64,000 nucleotides of DNA from 20CM-2-65-7 sp963830455 (GCA_963830455.1 CAWHMT010000008.1:186001-250000); one strand, 5' to 3'. Shown: positions 7,801 to 17,112, counted from the stretch's first letter. Numbers and translations are program-made. The notes: a model not told the origin generated them from the letters alone.

Positions 7801-9323
7801 GTATCGCGTCCTTTCCCCCAGGCGCCACCGCCCGGAGTTTCGATGCGGAGGACATCCCCCGCGGCCAGTCGCTGCGTTGTCTTCGATGGAAGCGCCTTAC
7901 CGTTCAATCGATTGCTGCCGGGTGCGCCGTCAGCTCCCCCGCCGACTCCCGCGGCACCGTGGCGCCGTCGCTCGGTGAGGAGTGTGGCCTCCATGGGCGC
8001 CAGCGCCTCGAACTCGCGCACGACGCCGTCACCCCCGTCCCACGTCCCGCGTCCCCCGCTTCCACGGCGTAACGCATACGTGCGCACACGCAGCGGATGC
8101 TCGAGCTCCAGAACCTCGATCGGCGTGTTCAACGTGTTCGACATGCCGACATGCACCCCCGAGGGGCCGTTCGCTCCCCGACTCGCGCCCTGTCCTCCAC
8201 CGATCGTTTCGTAGTAGGTCCAGCCCGGTCCACCGAATGTGACGTTGTTCATCGTTCCCTGCCCCTGGGCTGGAACGGTGCAGCCGCCGGCCGCGAGCGC
8301 GCGAAACACGCAGTCGGCAATGCGCTGCGACGTCTCCACATTGCCGGCGGCCACCGCGCTCGGCGGGCGCGCGTTCACCAGGCATCCGGACGGCGCGGTC
8401 ACTCGCATGGCGCGCGAGACCCCGCCGTTCATCGGCACGTCGTCGGGCAGCAGCGTGCGCACCACGAACAGCACCGCGGAGCGCGTGACTGCGATCGGGC
8501 AATTCACGTTGCCGGGCGCCGCGCCGTGCGTCCCGGCGAAGTCTGCGTGAAAGATCCCGTCGCGGATCGCGATGGTGACGTGGATCTCGAGATCCTGGTC
8601 CGTAACACCGTCGCCTTCCAGATAATCCGTGGCCGTCATCGACTGCGCGGACGGCAGACGGCTGAGCGCCGCTCTGGCGCGACGCTCCGCGTACTCAAGC
8701 AGCTCCCGCGCGGCGGCGCGCAGCCCGTCCCAGCCGTGCCGGCGTGCGAGGGCCCGCAGCCCGTCAGCACCACGTTCGACCGCGGCTCGCTGGGCCGCGA
8801 GATCGCCCCGCCGCATCGCGGGCGTGCGCACGTTGGCGAGGAGCAGCCGCTCCAGGTCAGGCGTCAGTCGTGTGGGGGGGATGACGAGCCCTTCCTGATA
8901 GAGCTCGCGCGCACCGGCCGGCATGCTCCCCGCGGTCATCCCACCGACGTCCGAATGGTGCGCCCGCACGACGCTGTAGCCGCCGACCTGTCCTTCGATA
9001 TCGATGGCGCCGATCAGGGTGAGATCGGGAAGGTGGCTCCCCCCTGCGTAGGGATCGTTGAGGAGAAACAGCTCACCGGGGCGCGGAGGGGAAGCCAGGC
9101 CACGAACGGCGGCGACCGCGTCGGCGAGCGCGCCCAGGTGAACGGGGATATGCGCCGCCTGCGCGATCATCTCACCGTCCGCGTCGAACAGCGCCGCGGA
9201 GGCGTCACGACGCTCACGGATGTTGGGCGACAGCGCGCTGTGTACCAGCACGAGACCCATTTCCTCGGCGATCGACGCGAACGCGTGCGCCATGACCTCG
9301 AGGCCGACGGCGTCGAGCGTCAT
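7797..9323 (-). CDS. hyuB: Hydantoinase B / 5-oxoprolinase beta-subunit homologue
   Basis: 508 residues from ATG 9323. It has the HyuB family features: NIRERRDASAALFDADGEMIAQAAHIPVH near the N-terminus, FLLNDPYAGGSHLPD, AHHSDVGG and a glycine-rich C-terminal region ending IETPGGGAWG. HyuB works with HyuA in ATP-dependent opening of hydantoin or 5-oxoproline rings. It overlaps hyuA by 4 bp and the permease gene by 4 bp. The open frame extends upstream of 9323 inside hyuA, but that part is not family-like. Confidence 0.9.
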   Translation of the reverse strand: MTLDAVGLEVMAHAFASIAEEMGLVLVHSALSPNIRERRDASAALFDADGEMIAQAAHIPVHLGALADAVAAVRGLASPPRPGELFLLNDPYAGGSHLPDLTLIGAIDIEGQVGGYSVVRAHHSDVGGMTAGSMPAGARELYQEGLVIPPTRLTPDLERLLLANVRTPAMRRGDLAAQRAAVERGADGLRALARRHGWDGLRAAARELLEYAERRARAALSRLPSAQSMTATDYLEGDGVTDQDLEIHVTIAIRDGIFHADFAGTHGAAPGNVNCPIAVTRSAVLFVVRTLLPDDVPMNGGVSRAMRVTAPSGCLVNARPPSAVAAGNVETSQRIADCVFRALAAGGCTVPAQGQGTMNNVTFGGPGWTYYETIGGGQGASRGANGPSGVHVGMSNTLNTPIEVLELEHPLRVRTYALRRGSGGRGTWDGGDGVVREFEALAPMEATLLTERRRHGAAGVGGGADGAPGSNRLNGKALPSKTTQRLAAGDVLRIETPGGGAWGKGRDT

Positions 9324-11338
9324 GCGCGCTCCAGCAGCACCGCGCCCGATGGATGCACGACCCCGCGCCAGCCCGGTTCGACCAGTCCCGTCGCATCCGA
9401 GCCGGCGAGAATCGCGGGCCCGGTGATCGTGGTTCCCACAGCCAACGCGCCCAGCGCCCACACTTCCGCTCGCACGTTGGCGCCATCGCGCGTGACGATC
9501 GCTCGACGCCCTTTCGCGACTCCGTCCCCGCCCTCGACCGCCATCGCCCGCCCTCGCCCGCCCTCGACCGCCGCCCGCTCGGCCACCACCCGCAAGTTCA
9601 CCAGCTCCACGGAGCCATTCGCATCCGCATGCCCATGTCGCGCGCGATGGGCCGCGCGGAATGCCTCGCTCAGCGCCGGGGGATCGTCCTCTGCCGGCAC
9701 CGTCACTTCGTAGCCCTGCCCCGCGAATCGACAATCCGCGAACCGGCTCACGGTGGCCTGTGGCAGCGCAGCGGCCGCTGCCGCGAGCAGCGGCTGAAAT
9801 GCCCCGGCGAGCTCGCGCGCATTCAGCTCCGCGACCGGCCGATGCAGCGAGGCCAGGACGTCCACCCGTTCCGGTGCCGCCGCCAGGCCCAGGGCGCTCA
9901 ACACGCCGGGATGGGGCGGCACGACGACGCGTGCCATTCCCAGGGCATCAGCGAGCGCGCAGCCAAACAGCGGTCCTGCGCCGCCGAACGGCAGCAGCGC
10001 CATCCCGCGCGGATCGATCCCGCGCGCCACACTGACGCGCTTCAGCGCGCGCGCCATGACCGCCGCGGCGACTTGAACGATCCCGGCGGCGAGCGCGATG
10101 ACGTCGCCCCCGAGCTTCGCGATTGCACGTTCCGCGGCATCGCGATCGAGCCGGACCGCGTCCGCAAGGCGATACTCAGGATCGAGCCAGCCGAGCACGA
10201 GACACGCGTCGGTGACCGTGGGTTCCGTGCCGCCGCGGCCGTAGCACGCCGGTCCGGGCTCCGCGCCCGCGCTGCGAGGACCCACGCGCAGCGCGCCGCC
10301 GTCGTCGATGGCCGCGATGCTCCCGCCTCCGGCGCTCACCGTCTCGATGAGAATCGCGGGAAGGGCGATGGGAATGCCCGCGACCGACTCGGCGCCTTCG
10401 GTCAACGCGACGCCCCGGGTGATGAGACTCGCGTCCGCGCTCGTGCCGCCCATGTCGAGCGTAAGCAGATCGCGAGCGCCAACCGTTGCGCCCACCAACT
10501 GCGCTCCAACCACGCCGCCGGCCGGCCCGGACAAGGCCAGGCTCGCGGCTCGCTGCACCGCGTGCTGCGGTTCGAGCGTACCGCCGCTCGACGTCATGAT
10601 GCGAAGCGACCGCACCCCTCGTGCACGCGCCGTCGCCGCCGTTCGGGCCACGTACGCGCCAACCCTGGGCCTCAGATACGCCTCGGCGGTGGTCGTGCTG
10701 GTGCGCTCGTACTCGCGGAACACCGGGAGGACCTCGTGGCTGGCAGCCACGGGCAGATCCGGCAGCGCCGCGCGAATCGCGCCCGCGAGCTGCTGTTCGT
10801 GCTTGGGATGCCGAAAGGCGAACAGCAGCGAGATCGCGACAGACTCCGGAGCGATCGTGCGGATTTGTGCCGTCACGCCGGCAATCTCGTCTGCCGCGAG
10901 GGCCTCGATCACACCCTGCGGGCCCATGCGCTCGCGCACGCCGATCACGTCGCTGCGTGAGACCAATGGAGGCGGATGATCGCGCGCGAGATCGTAGAGC
11001 GCCGCCCGGTCCTGACGCCGCAGCCACAACACATCCTCGTAGCCGGCCGTCGTGATCAACACCACTCGGGCGCCCCGCCGCTCGAGCAGCGCGTTGGTTG
11101 CCACCGTCGTGCCGTGGACGAGAACGTCAATCGGGGCTAGGGGTTCGGGATTGGGGGCCAGGGGTCCCCGAGTCCCGAGTCCCGAGCCCCCAGCCCCCAG
11201 CGCATCGAGCGCGCGAAACAGCCCAACAGAAGGATCGTCGGGAGTGCTCGCAACCTTGCGGATTTCTACCGAGCCGTCGGGTCTGACTGCGACGAGATCA
11301 GTGAACGTGCCGCCGACGTCCACGCCGACGCGGGTCAT
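9320..11338 (-). CDS. hyuA: Hydantoinase A / 5-oxoprolinase alpha-subunit homologue
   Basis: 672 residues of the HyuA ATPase family: GVDVGGTFTDLV at the N-terminus, HGTTVATNALLERRGA, and the later TLDMGGTSADASLI actin-fold ATP motif. With HyuB it forms an ATP-dependent cyclic-amide hydrolase; hydantoin versus 5-oxoproline cannot be separated by eye. Between the N-terminal domain and the HGTTVATNA segment lies a Gly/Pro-rich stretch of about 20 residues encoded by a hairpin repeat (11133-11197), probably an insertion in a surface loop. A second low-complexity patch near 9535-9595 encodes AVEGG repeats. Confidence 0.9.
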   Translation of the reverse strand: MTRVGVDVGGTFTDLVAVRPDGSVEIRKVASTPDDPSVGLFRALDALGAGGSGLGTRGPLAPNPEPLAPIDVLVHGTTVATNALLERRGARVVLITTAGYEDVLWLRRQDRAALYDLARDHPPPLVSRSDVIGVRERMGPQGVIEALAADEIAGVTAQIRTIAPESVAISLLFAFRHPKHEQQLAGAIRAALPDLPVAASHEVLPVFREYERTSTTTAEAYLRPRVGAYVARTAATARARGVRSLRIMTSSGGTLEPQHAVQRAASLALSGPAGGVVGAQLVGATVGARDLLTLDMGGTSADASLITRGVALTEGAESVAGIPIALPAILIETVSAGGGSIAAIDDGGALRVGPRSAGAEPGPACYGRGGTEPTVTDACLVLGWLDPEYRLADAVRLDRDAAERAIAKLGGDVIALAAGIVQVAAAVMARALKRVSVARGIDPRGMALLPFGGAGPLFGCALADALGMARVVVPPHPGVLSALGLAAAPERVDVLASLHRPVAELNARELAGAFQPLLAAAAAALPQATVSRFADCRFAGQGYEVTVPAEDDPPALSEAFRAAHRARHGHADANGSVELVNLRVVAERAAVEGGRGRAMAVEGGDGVAKGRRAIVTRDGANVRAEVWALGALAVGTTITGPAILAGSDATGLVEPGWRGVVHPSGAVLLERA
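11133..11197. repeat. Octamer hairpin element inside hyuA
   Basis: The left arm (11133-11149) and right arm (11181-11197) are 17 bases each and pair at 15 positions plus one G-T; the loop is itself made of further G-rich then C-rich units. Units approximate 8 bp. The element is in frame in hyuA and adds about 20 Gly/Pro/Leu-rich residues without breaking the gene. Confidence 0.7.
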
Positions 11339-12879
11339 GGACGGAAACGTCGCTGCACGAGAAACATCGCGCCGCCGAGCGTCAGGAGCACGACCAGGAT
11401 CCCGACCCAGTCGCCCAGCCGCACGTACAGGGGCACGACGTCACTCGTCACGAGCGTCCCGGTGACGACCGTGTCGGCGTCCAGTTCGGTTTGGTTGTAG
11501 GTCCGCCCCAACGGGTCCACGAACTCCGAGATCCCCGAGTTGGCCGCGCGCGCGACACCCATGCGTGTCTCGATCGCGCGCAGCACCAGGTGCGAGGCGT
11601 GTTGCGTTGGTGCCGTGGTGTGGCCGAACCACGCGTCATTGGTGATGTTGACGAGGAAGTCCGCCCCCTGGGCGCGATAGTGTCGCGGCAGATCTTCGAA
11701 CGCCGACTCGTAGCAGACAATCACGCCGAAACGTCCCAGCGCCGTCGGATAGAGCGGTGTGATGCGGCCGGGTGTGAACCCGCCCGACCAGCGCGCGAGT
11801 CCCGGAATCGCGCGGAAGACCTTCACGGGCACGAACGGCACGCGCTCGGTGACCGGTACGAGATAGTGCTTCGCGTAAACCGGTTGACTCCGCCACTCGC
11901 CCGTCGAGTCGATCAGCAACGCCGCGTTGTAGTACGGATCGAGGAGGCTGCGCCAATCCGGTTCGGCCCACAGCACACCGGTGAAAATCGGGACGCGCGA
12001 TTCCCGCGCCAGCGTGGTGATCGCCGACACCCATCCGGGCCGGCGCCAGAGAAAGTCGGGGATTGCCGCTTCGGGCCAGATGATCAACTGAGGACGAGGC
12101 GGCTGCTGGAGCAGCTCGCGCGAGCGGCTGACGAGCTTGCCCACCACGCTGTCCGCGCGCGTGCGGTCGAACTTCTCGTCGAACCCCTCGCTCGGCTGCA
12201 CCATGCCGATCACGCCCACTTCTCGGATCGGCAACGTCTTCATCCGCCACAGACCGTAGCCGAGAGCGAGCACAAGCGTAGCGGCAACCGGCGTCAGCCG
12301 ACGCACGACGTACGACGCACGACGCACGTCCATCGCCGCTTCGACAATCACCACGTTGCACCACGCCAGCCACAGCGTCACGCCGCGGGCGCCGGCGAGA
12401 TCCGCCCACTGCACCAACACGCGCGCGTCAGCGAGCGAGGTGCCCAGCCCGAGCCAGGGGAATCGAACGTCGCCGAGATGGCCGATGAGCCATTCGAGCG
12501 TCGTCCACGCCACCGGGAGCACCACCCACAGCGGCAGCGACGGCAGCGTCAGCCGCAGCCGCACCACGAACCAGAACATGACGCCGGTGAGCAGGCCGAT
12601 GATGGCGATCGTCGCGAGGTAGCCGAGTGCCGAGAACGGCGTGAAATGCCACAGCGCCACGATCATCCAGTACAGGACCAGCGCATTCGTGATCAGGCCG
12701 TACCACCAGCCCCAGCGGAATGCGCTGCGGGGACTGGACTCGACCACCGCCTGCCGGATCAGCAGCACGGCGGGTGTGATGGCCAGGAAACTGAGAAACG
12801 GGAGAGGAAACGGCGGGTAGCTGGCCGTGAGCGCGATCGCTCCCGACACGACGAGCAGAAACAGCCGGCCCCGCGTCAC
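11335..12879 (-). CDS. lnt: Apolipoprotein N-acyltransferase
   Basis: 514 residues from a GTG start at 12879. Lnt adds the third acyl chain to lipoproteins at the periplasmic face of the inner membrane. Membrane helices fill the N-terminal third, followed by the nitrilase-like domain with its triad: Glu in WPEAAIPDF, Lys in YAKHYLVPV and Cys in VIVCYESAF. A final membrane helix precedes the C-terminus. The start overlaps the oxidoreductase stop by 4 bp, and its own stop overlaps the hyuA start by 4 bp. It implies a diderm cell and matches the lipobox proteins in this window. Confidence 0.93.
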   Translation of the reverse strand: MTRGRLFLLVVSGAIALTASYPPFPLPFLSFLAITPAVLLIRQAVVESSPRSAFRWGWWYGLITNALVLYWMIVALWHFTPFSALGYLATIAIIGLLTGVMFWFVVRLRLTLPSLPLWVVLPVAWTTLEWLIGHLGDVRFPWLGLGTSLADARVLVQWADLAGARGVTLWLAWCNVVIVEAAMDVRRASYVVRRLTPVAATLVLALGYGLWRMKTLPIREVGVIGMVQPSEGFDEKFDRTRADSVVGKLVSRSRELLQQPPRPQLIIWPEAAIPDFLWRRPGWVSAITTLARESRVPIFTGVLWAEPDWRSLLDPYYNAALLIDSTGEWRSQPVYAKHYLVPVTERVPFVPVKVFRAIPGLARWSGGFTPGRITPLYPTALGRFGVIVCYESAFEDLPRHYRAQGADFLVNITNDAWFGHTTAPTQHASHLVLRAIETRMGVARAANSGISEFVDPLGRTYNQTELDADTVVTGTLVTSDVVPLYVRLGDWVGILVVLLTLGGAMFLVQRRFRP

Positions 12880-13883
12880 AACAATACGTCGCGCCCTTCG
12901 TCCGCCGAGCGATAGATCGCGTCCACCACGCGTTGCAGCGCGAGTTGATCCCGCGGAGGGGGCGCGTGCACATCGCCCTTGATGACGGCGAGGAAATACA
13001 TCCATTCGGCGCGATACGACTGAATGAACTGCGTCTCGCGTCCCGTCGCGCCCGTCGGGGTGACGTCGACGGCCGCCCCGTGCTGTTCCTTGAAGATGCG
13101 CAGCGGCTGAATCATGGCGGCCCCCTTGGCCCCCACGACGTCGAACCAGAACCGCTCGCCTTCGCCCAGGTGGCGCCAGCTGACGTCGACCGTGATCGAC
13201 ACGCCGTTCTCACATACGATCAGCGCCGAGCCCATGTCTTCGACGGCGTCCTTCCCGCTCCGGGTCAAGTGCGCGGAGATGCGCTTGGGCGTGGGCCAGC
13301 CGGCGAGCCACAGGCCCAGATCGATCAGCGGCAGGCCCAGGTCGAGCATCGCGCCGCCGCCCGCCTGTTCCCGGCGCAGCCGCCACCCGAGCATCTGCCG
13401 GCTGGGCTGGAAGGTGTACCAGCCCCCGCGCACCGCCTGCAGCGCACCGAGATCGCCACCGGCCAGGAATCCCCGTACGGCCTGCACGTCCGAACGGAAG
13501 CGATGGTTCATGCCCACCATCACGCGTTTGCCGTGCTTGTCGCTGGCGGCGAGCACGCGCTCGACGCCGGCCAGGTTCATCGCGAGCGGACGCTCGCACA
13601 AGACATGCGCTCCCGCTGCCAGCGCCGAGGTGACGTGGATTTCGTGCAAATGGTTGGGGGTGCAAATGACGACGACGTCCACCCGCGCGTAGCGCAGCAC
13701 TTCCTCGATGTCGTCGTAGGTGTCCTTCACGTCGAAGCGGGCGGCCAGCGCCTGCGCCTTGCCGCTGTCGTTGTCGCAGATCGCGGCGACCTCGACCCCC
13801 GGCAAGCGGCGCAGTACGGGCAGATGCGCGACCTGTGAAATCGCGCCTGCACCGATGACGCCGACGCGGATCGGATCGTTCAC
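12876..13883 (-). CDS. Gfo/Idh/MocA-family oxidoreductase
   Basis: 335 residues. An N-terminal NAD(P)-binding Rossmann fold (GVIGAGAISQVAHLP) is followed by the family's alpha/beta substrate domain. In this family the catalytic lysine normally sits in an EKP motif; here the motif reads CERPLAM, with Arg in its place, so catalysis may differ or another residue may serve. The usual substrates are sugars, inositols or their derivatives. GTG 13883 overlaps the upstream barrel gene by 4 bp and the stop overlaps lnt by 4 bp. Confidence 0.85.
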   Translation of the reverse strand: MNDPIRVGVIGAGAISQVAHLPVLRRLPGVEVAAICDNDSGKAQALAARFDVKDTYDDIEEVLRYARVDVVVICTPNHLHEIHVTSALAAGAHVLCERPLAMNLAGVERVLAASDKHGKRVMVGMNHRFRSDVQAVRGFLAGGDLGALQAVRGGWYTFQPSRQMLGWRLRREQAGGGAMLDLGLPLIDLGLWLAGWPTPKRISAHLTRSGKDAVEDMGSALIVCENGVSITVDVSWRHLGEGERFWFDVVGAKGAAMIQPLRIFKEQHGAAVDVTPTGATGRETQFIQSYRAEWMYFLAVIKGDVHAPPPRDQLALQRVVDAIYRSADEGRDVLL

Positions 13884-14590
13884 GGCTTGCTCGCGGCCCC
13901 CTGCGGCCGGCCCGCTTTCAAGCGATACATGATGCCCGTGCGCACGCTCGCCGTATTGAGGCCGCTCGAGAGTACTCCCCGTCCGTCGAGCGTGAATCGC
14001 CAGGCCGGCGAGAGATTGAACTCGAACCCGATCATGCCGTTCAATCCCGCGGTGACGACATCGAGCGCGTCCTCGACGAAGGTCCCGTTGATGAGATCCC
14101 CGCTGCCATTCCGCACGTGGATGCTCACCCCGGTGCCTATATACGCGGTAATCCCACGGCCTTGCGGAAACATGAGCTGAAAATCGACATCGCCGACGAT
14201 GTCGCCGAGCCGGACTTCCCCGACGGCGACGCTATCGGGCGTGCCGGGGTTTACGAAGCTGTCGAGCCGGGCTTCGAACCGGCTGAGCGTTTCCTGATCG
14301 AAGTCCGAGCGAAAGTACGACAGTCCGAGCAGCAGACGCACTTTCGGGGCGATGCGCCCGAAGTCCAGACGCAGTCCACCGACGGTCGTGCCCATCAGCT
14401 GCGAGGCACCCAGCACTCCGACATCCAGCTGAATGCCTGAGAGACGCAGGTTGTCGTAGGAGAACTCGTTGAGAACACCCTGGGCGGCTAGACGGTTGGA
14501 CGGTTTGACGGCTAGCAGAAGCGCGGCGATGACAGTCGATCTAACCGCCCAACCGTCTAACCGTCTAAGCAACTCAGTAGAGCTTTTCAA
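13880..14590 (-). CDS. Predicted outer-membrane beta-barrel protein
   Basis: 236 residues. A signal-peptide-like N-terminus is followed by alternating amphipathic strands (GIQLDVGVLGASQLMG, VRLLLGLSYFRSDFD, GIGFEFNLSPAWRFTLDG) and ends with RTGIMYRL-type strands, the pattern of a small outer-membrane barrel. The signal-peptide region is built from two arms of a hairpin repeat (14488-14569), so the export signal appears to be recruited from, or invaded by, the element. No family name can be assigned. It overlaps spoIID upstream by 17 bp and the oxidoreductase downstream by 4 bp. Confidence 0.6.
   Translation of the reverse strand: MKSSTELLRRLDGWAVRSTVIAALLLAVKPSNRLAAQGVLNEFSYDNLRLSGIQLDVGVLGASQLMGTTVGGLRLDFGRIAPKVRLLLGLSYFRSDFDQETLSRFEARLDSFVNPGTPDSVAVGEVRLGDIVGDVDFQLMFPQGRGITAYIGTGVSIHVRNGSGDLINGTFVEDALDVVTAGLNGMIGFEFNLSPAWRFTLDGRGVLSSGLNTASVRTGIMYRLKAGRPQGAASKP
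14488..14569. repeat. Octamer hairpin element in the barrel gene signal region
   Basis: The left arm 14488-14515 consists of 8-bp units GACGGTTG, GACGGTTT, GACGGCTA. The right arm 14541-14569 is its inverted complement, with about 24 of 28 positions pairing. It encodes the residues LRRLDGWAVRS and LAVKPSNRLAAQ on either side of a short hydrophobic stretch. Confidence 0.7.
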
Positions 14591-15857
14591 TCTTCGTCCC
14601 CGGGAAGTACGTACTCAGAATCTTTCGATAATCCTGCCCCGCGCGGGCCCGCCCGATCGCACCCCACTGGCACATCCCGACCCCATGTCCCGAACCGCCG
14701 CCCACCGCGACCAGCCGCGTCACCTCGCCATTCGCCTTGCTCACGGTCAGCTGGAACGCCGCGCTCCCGAGCAAGCGATCGGCATCGGGCCGGAGCACGG
14801 TGCGCACTTCTGGCCCCGGAATCCGAATGTCGCCGCGCTCGAACACGATTCGCAGCTCGCCGACCCGGCCCGAGCGCGTCTTGCGCGTCACGCTGATATC
14901 CGTGATGCGCTGCATCCCGTCGCCCGACAGCGGCGCCACGGAGGGCAGCGTTCGCGACAATATAGCGCGCAGCTCGGACCCGTCCCATTCTTCGCGCCAG
15001 TGAAATCGCGGTGAGATGTCGCAGTAGTAATGACCGCGGCTGCTCTCATCGGACACGGGTCGCAAATAGGGACGGGTCCGGGCGGTCGCGAACGCCTCGT
15101 CCACGCCGGCGGTGCTGAAGCCGCACGTCGAGTGGAAAAAGGCGTCGATCACCTCGCCCTGATACGTGAGAACCTGACCGGCAGTGCGACGCACGGCATC
15201 CCACACCTGGGGTGTTTCGACGGCGACGCCCAGGTAGACCTGATCGCGTGTGTCGGCGTACGCGTCGAACCCGAACGCCTCCCAGCGCCCGCGGTTCTTG
15301 AGCGCGAAGCTGCGGGAGACGATCGCCTGGGCGAGGACCGCGTTCAGCTCGTCCGCGCGCCGGGCGCCGATTTCGGGACCGACGACGCCCGCGACGTAGC
15401 TCTCGAGATTCACGCGGTTCACCAGCGTGAGGCCCCCCCCGCCACCCCCGCTCCCCCCGGTCCGCCCCGACGTGATGGTGATCCGGCCGCGGTAGCGGCG
15501 GCCGTTGGCAACCACGAAGCGGTTCTCCGTGACGTTGACGACGGCGACCCCACGCAGCGGCTCGGTCCGTGTGCTGTCGTGCTTGGTCAGGCGGAATCGC
15601 GTCGGATCGGCCGAATCGGGTCGGACGACCCAGCGCAGGCCGGCGGGCACCGACCCCAGCGGCAGGCCGCTCGCCGCGTCACTCACGAACAGCTCGCCGC
15701 TCTCCGGCCCACCAATCGACGCGTTCGTTCCGCCGACCGCGATCCCGATGCGCAGCTCGGCCTCGGCGCCTGGCACAGGAGACACGCGCGTGGGACCGCG
15801 ACAGGCAACCGCGAGCAGCGCGAGGCTAAGCGCGGACTGCTTCGTCCAGCGCCGCAT
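14574..15857 (-). CDS. SpoIID/LytB-domain lipoprotein
   Basis: About 427 residues from ATG 15857, with a lipoprotein signal (LALLAVACRG, lipobox LAVAC). The C-terminal two thirds carry the SpoIID domain: RVNLESYVAGVVGPEIG with the conserved Glu region, LNAVLAQAIVSRSFAL, FHSTCGFSTAGVDEAF and the GHGVGMCQWGAIGRA motif. SpoIID proteins cleave denuded peptidoglycan glycan strands, in sporulation or in vegetative wall remodelling; nothing suggests sporulation here. A glycine run (GGSGGGGGG) sits in a loop ahead of the domain. It overlaps hemL by 32 bp. Confidence 0.85.
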   Translation of the reverse strand: MRRWTKQSALSLALLAVACRGPTRVSPVPGAEAELRIGIAVGGTNASIGGPESGELFVSDAASGLPLGSVPAGLRWVVRPDSADPTRFRLTKHDSTRTEPLRGVAVVNVTENRFVVANGRRYRGRITITSGRTGGSGGGGGGLTLVNRVNLESYVAGVVGPEIGARRADELNAVLAQAIVSRSFALKNRGRWEAFGFDAYADTRDQVYLGVAVETPQVWDAVRRTAGQVLTYQGEVIDAFFHSTCGFSTAGVDEAFATARTRPYLRPVSDESSRGHYYCDISPRFHWREEWDGSELRAILSRTLPSVAPLSGDGMQRITDISVTRKTRSGRVGELRIVFERGDIRIPGPEVRTVLRPDADRLLGSAAFQLTVSKANGEVTRLVAVGGGSGHGVGMCQWGAIGRARAGQDYRKILSTYFPGTKIEKLY

Positions 15858-17112
15858 CCAGCTCCTTGATGGTGACCTCGATATCCGCGTCGGCATGCGC
15901 GCTCGAGACGAAACCCGCCTCGAACGCGGACGGCGCGAGGAACACGCCGCGCTCGAGCGCGGCCTTGTGCCAGCGGGCGAACAACCTGGTGTCGGTCTGC
16001 TTGGCGTCGTCGTAATTGTGAACCGGTCCCGCGGTGAAGTAGCAGCCCCACATCGAGCCCGCATGCCCGGCGGTGAACGGAACGCCGCGGGCCTGTGCGG
16101 CGCTGCCCAGGCCGTGGAGCAGTCGCGCGGTGCGGCGCTCGAGCGTCTCGTAGAATCCGGGACGCGCGGTCTCCCGCAGCGTCGCAAGGCCCGCGGCCAT
16201 GGCGACGGGATTTCCCGACAGCGTCCCGGCCTGATAGACCGGCCCCTCAGGGGCGATGCGTTTCATCAAGTCCGCGCGACCCCCGTACGCCCCGACCGGG
16301 AAGCCGCCGCCAATGATCTTGCCCAACGTGGTGAGGTCGGGCCTGATGTGGAGTCGCTCCTGCGCGCCGCCCGGCGCCACCCGAAACCCGGTCATGACTT
16401 CATCGAAGATCAGCAGCGCGCCGTGCCGGTCACACAGCGATCGCAACGCCTCATGAAACCCCGGCTCCGGCGGGATGAACCCGACGTTGCCGAGGTACGG
16501 TTCGACGATCACCGCGGCGACGCGTCCGTCGTGTTGCTTGATGAGATTCGCGACTGCATTCGCATCATTGAACGGCGCGCTGAGTGTGAGCCGAGCAAGC
16601 TCCGCAGGCACGCCCGGTGAGTCCGGAAGTCCCAACGTGGCAACACCGGACCCGGCTTTGACGAGAAAGCTGTCCGCGTGACCGTGGTAACACCCCTCGA
16701 ACTTGATGATCAGATCCCGGCCGGTGGCAGCGCGCGCGAGCCGCACCGCGGCCATCGTCGCCTCGGTCCCGCTGTTGACGAATCGCACCATCTCCAGCGT
16801 CGGCATCCGGCGCCGAACTTCTTCGGCCAATTCCACTTCGGCCTCGCAGGGGGCGCCATACGTCCACCCGCGCTCCGCGGCGTCGCGCACGGCGTCGAGC
16901 ACGGCCGGATGGGCATGGCCCAGGATCAGCGGTCCCCAGGAGCACACGTAATCCAGGTAGCTGTTGCCGTCCGCGTCGAACAGCCTCGCGCCTTTGGCGC
17001 GCGCCACGAAAAAAGGCGTCCCGCCCACTGCCCGGAACGCCCGTACGGGTGAATTCACGCCACCGGGCAACACCCGTTTCGCCCGGTCGAAGAGCTCGCT
17101 CGATCGTGTCAC
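15826..17112 (-). CDS. hemL: Glutamate-1-semialdehyde 2,1-aminomutase
   Basis: 428 residues from GTG 17112. This PLP enzyme makes 5-aminolevulinate in the C5 route to haem. Motifs present: VLPGGVNSPVRAF, FVNSGTEATMAAVRLAR, IFDEVMTGFRV and the PLP lysine in TTLGKIIGGGFPVGAYGG. Length matches the family. The start overlaps rimO's stop by 4 bp (GTGA). Confidence 0.95.
   Translation of the reverse strand: MTRSSELFDRAKRVLPGGVNSPVRAFRAVGGTPFFVARAKGARLFDADGNSYLDYVCSWGPLILGHAHPAVLDAVRDAAERGWTYGAPCEAEVELAEEVRRRMPTLEMVRFVNSGTEATMAAVRLARAATGRDLIIKFEGCYHGHADSFLVKAGSGVATLGLPDSPGVPAELARLTLSAPFNDANAVANLIKQHDGRVAAVIVEPYLGNVGFIPPEPGFHEALRSLCDRHGALLIFDEVMTGFRVAPGGAQERLHIRPDLTTLGKIIGGGFPVGAYGGRADLMKRIAPEGPVYQAGTLSGNPVAMAAGLATLRETARPGFYETLERRTARLLHGLGSAAQARGVPFTAGHAGSMWGCYFTAGPVHNYDDAKQTDTRLFARWHKAALERGVFLAPSAFEAGFVSSAHADADIEVTIKELDAALDEAVRA

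Noticed and set aside
7448..7855. Upstream extension of the DUF6265 frame across the permease gene
   Set aside because: The added residues are Arg-rich and unlike any family, and the overlapping permease in another frame has clear membrane helices and the TSUP motif.
9530..9600. Second octamer hairpin in hyuA
   Set aside because: There are direct repeats of a GCCCTCGACCGCC-like unit but no complementary arm, so it is low-complexity coding sequence only.
8097..9713. Long plus-strand frame opposite hyuB and hyuA
   Set aside because: High G+C produces long open frames opposite real genes. The protein is Arg/His-rich with no family features, while the minus strand shows clear HyuB and HyuA motifs.
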